From assembly GCF_045209745.1 (NCBI RefSeq), contig NZ_CP109273.1, positions 4,774,001 through 4,838,000 on the forward strand: DNA of 64,000 bases, read 5' to 3'. Made by a program: the position numbers and the translations under genes. The notes beneath the pieces were generated by a model that worked only from the letters and a program-made list of their open reading frames with translations, was not told the origin of the DNA and did no database searches. The stretch's first letter is position 1. Each line of letters opens with the position of its first letter. Source of the DNA: Micromonospora sp045209745. GTDB lineage: Bacteria > Actinomycetota > Actinomycetes > Mycobacteriales > Micromonosporaceae. Positions 54,588-64,000 of this stretch are shown here, piece by piece.

Positions 54588-55615
54588 TCATCGGTCGGGC
54601 TGTGGTGCGGGACATCCTCGACGGCGACGACGCCCGGGTGGTGGATCTGGTTCGGCACGCGTACCTGCTGCACGAGCAGGGCCGCACGAGCCTGCCGCAC
54701 TCGGTCTTCCTGCGCTTCCCGCAGCAACCCCGCGACCGCATCATCGGCCTGCCCGCCTACCTCGGCGCCGACCCACCGGTGAGCGGCATCAAATGGATCT
54801 CCTCCTTCCCCGGCAACCTGGCCGCAGGGCTGGAGCGGGCCAGCGCGGCGATCCTGCTGAACTCGATGCGTACCGGCCACCCGGTGGCCCTGGTCGAGGG
54901 CTCGGTCATCTCGGCCCGGCGTACCGCGGCGAGCGCGGCGCTCGCGGCCGGCCTGCTCACCGCGCACCGCCGCCCGGACGGTCTGGCCCTGATCGGCTGC
55001 GGGCTGATCAACCAGCAGGTGCTGCGGTTCGTGGCGGGCACCATCGCCCCTCCGCTGGCGCTGACGCTGTTCGACACCGACCCCCGCCGGGCCGAGGCCT
55101 TCGCCGAGGTCGCCCGGACCCTGCTGCCGGGGACGCCGACGACACTGGCCGGGACTGCCGAAGAGGCGATGGCCGCGCACCGGCTGGTCTCGATCGCCAC
55201 CACCGCCACCGAGCCCCACCTCGACCTGGCCGCCTGCCGGCCCGGCGCGATGCTGCTGCACCTGTCCCTGCGCGACCTGCTCCCCGAGGGGCTGCTGACC
55301 GCGCGCAACGTGGTCGACGACCCCGATCACGCCTGCCGAGAGGGCACCTCGTTGCAGTTGGCCGAGCAGCTCACCGGCGGCCGGAACTTCATCCACGCCA
55401 CCATCGGCACGCTGGCCGGCGGCCAGGCGCGGCTGCCCGTCGACGACGTACCGGTGGTGGTGTCCCCGTTCGGCCTCGGCGTGCTGGATCTCGTGCTCGC
55501 CGAGCACGTCCGCGCCACCGCCGTACGGCGGCGCCTGGGCGTACGCGTCGACGACTTCCTACCCGTGGTGGACGCCACCGTGGCGTCCACCGGATCCCTT
55601 AAGGAGTGGCAATGA
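54581..55615 (+). CDS. sbnB: SbnB-type dehydrogenase (2,3-diaminopropionate forming)
   Basis: 344 residues of the ornithine cyclodeaminase/mu-crystallin superfamily. GTG 54581 overlaps the SbnA stop, with GGAAGGACG upstream. Features are PVSGIKWISSFPGNLAAGLE (substrate loop), GLALIGCGLINQQVLRF (NAD-binding Rossmann) and DDVPVVVSPFGLGVLDLVLA. SbnB oxidises the SbnA product with NAD to release L-Dap and 2-oxoglutarate. The coupled pair strongly predicts Dap in the product. Confidence 0.9.
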   Translation: MLIIGRAVVRDILDGDDARVVDLVRHAYLLHEQGRTSLPHSVFLRFPQQPRDRIIGLPAYLGADPPVSGIKWISSFPGNLAAGLERASAAILLNSMRTGHPVALVEGSVISARRTAASAALAAGLLTAHRRPDGLALIGCGLINQQVLRFVAGTIAPPLALTLFDTDPRRAEAFAEVARTLLPGTPTTLAGTAEEAMAAHRLVSIATTATEPHLDLAACRPGAMLLHLSLRDLLPEGLLTARNVVDDPDHACREGTSLQLAEQLTGGRNFIHATIGTLAGGQARLPVDDVPVVVSPFGLGVLDLVLAEHVRATAVRRRLGVRVDDFLPVVDATVASTGSLKEWQ

Positions 55616-55818
55616 CGGACAACCGCAGCTACCGAGTGGTGCTCAACGACGAGGAGCAGTACTCGGTCTGGTGGACCGACCGGGATCTGCCCGCCGGCTG
55701 GCGTGCCGAGGGCACCGAGGGCACCCGCGACGAGTGCTTGGCCCGCATCGACGAGATCTGGACCGACATGCGGCCGCTGAGCCTGCGCCAGCGCATGGAG
55801 TCCCAGGCCACGGCCTGA
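55612..55818 (+). CDS. MbtH-like NRPS accessory protein
   Basis: 68 residues from ATG 55612, overlapping the SbnB stop, after AAGGAGTGGCA. The MbtH signature is present: LNDEEQYSVWWTDRDLPAGW, then the WTDMRPLSLRQRM end. It binds adenylation domains and is often essential for their activity. Its place directly before the NRPS gene fits this role. Confidence 0.94.
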   Translation: MTDNRSYRVVLNDEEQYSVWWTDRDLPAGWRAEGTEGTRDECLARIDEIWTDMRPLSLRQRMESQATA

Positions 55819-55866
55819 CCACCTGATCCGATCCCACGCCCGCGCCCGGTCCCCCGGAGGAGCACC

Positions 55867-64000
<8,134 letters not shown>

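Overview
High-GC actinobacterial DNA, most like Micromonosporaceae (Micromonospora, Actinoplanes, Salinispora). This rests on base composition, actinobacterial families (PucR-type and SARP regulators, DUF3040, LanM, MbtH) and tRNA-Pro-type attachment sites; the genus is an inference.

Layout. (1) 1-5.1 kb is an insertion-sequence pile-up: an IS1380-type element splits a gene, followed by an ISAs1-type element, a truncated META-domain gene and an IS3 remnant. (2) 5.1-14.5 kb is a chromosomal-looking block, mostly on the minus strand: cupin, pyruvate dehydrogenase E1 (aceE), Acg-type nitroreductase, universal stress protein, BaeRF-like protein, a PucR-type regulator and a DUF3040 protein, with gene stubs between them. 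(3) 16.1-38.7 kb is a mobile island. Five copies of the 3' part of a tRNA-Pro(GGG) gene (16128, 20429, 27526, 36924, 38114) cut it into cassettes. These carry a tyrosine integrase broken by an ISAs1 element, a second integrase fragment, an HNH-nuclease-like protein, small membrane proteins, unrecognised genes, two IS110 copies, an S9 peptidase, a DinB-like protein, an ArsR-type regulator and two secreted proteins. Sequence beside the tRNA copies is duplicated between cassettes, so related elements probably inserted in tandem. (4) 38.7-64 kb is a biosynthetic gene cluster that continues past the right edge.

The cluster. A LuxR/LAL regulator, an odd lanthipeptide-like precursor and a class II LanM synthetase lie on the minus strand. 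A SARP regulator diverges from them. On the plus strand follow two hot-dog proteins, FabG, FabH, a free ACP and a free-standing condensation domain. Then come SbnA/SbnB-type enzymes (2,3-diaminopropionate supply), an MbtH-like protein and NRPS modules A-T-C-A-T and C-A-T(partial). A minus-strand SDR interrupts the series. Most plus-strand genes overlap by a few bases, suggesting coupled expression. The simplest reading is an N-acylated, diaminopropionate-containing nonribosomal lipopeptide, with a class II lanthipeptide locus in the same regulatory neighbourhood. Whether the two pathways share a product cannot be decided from sequence.
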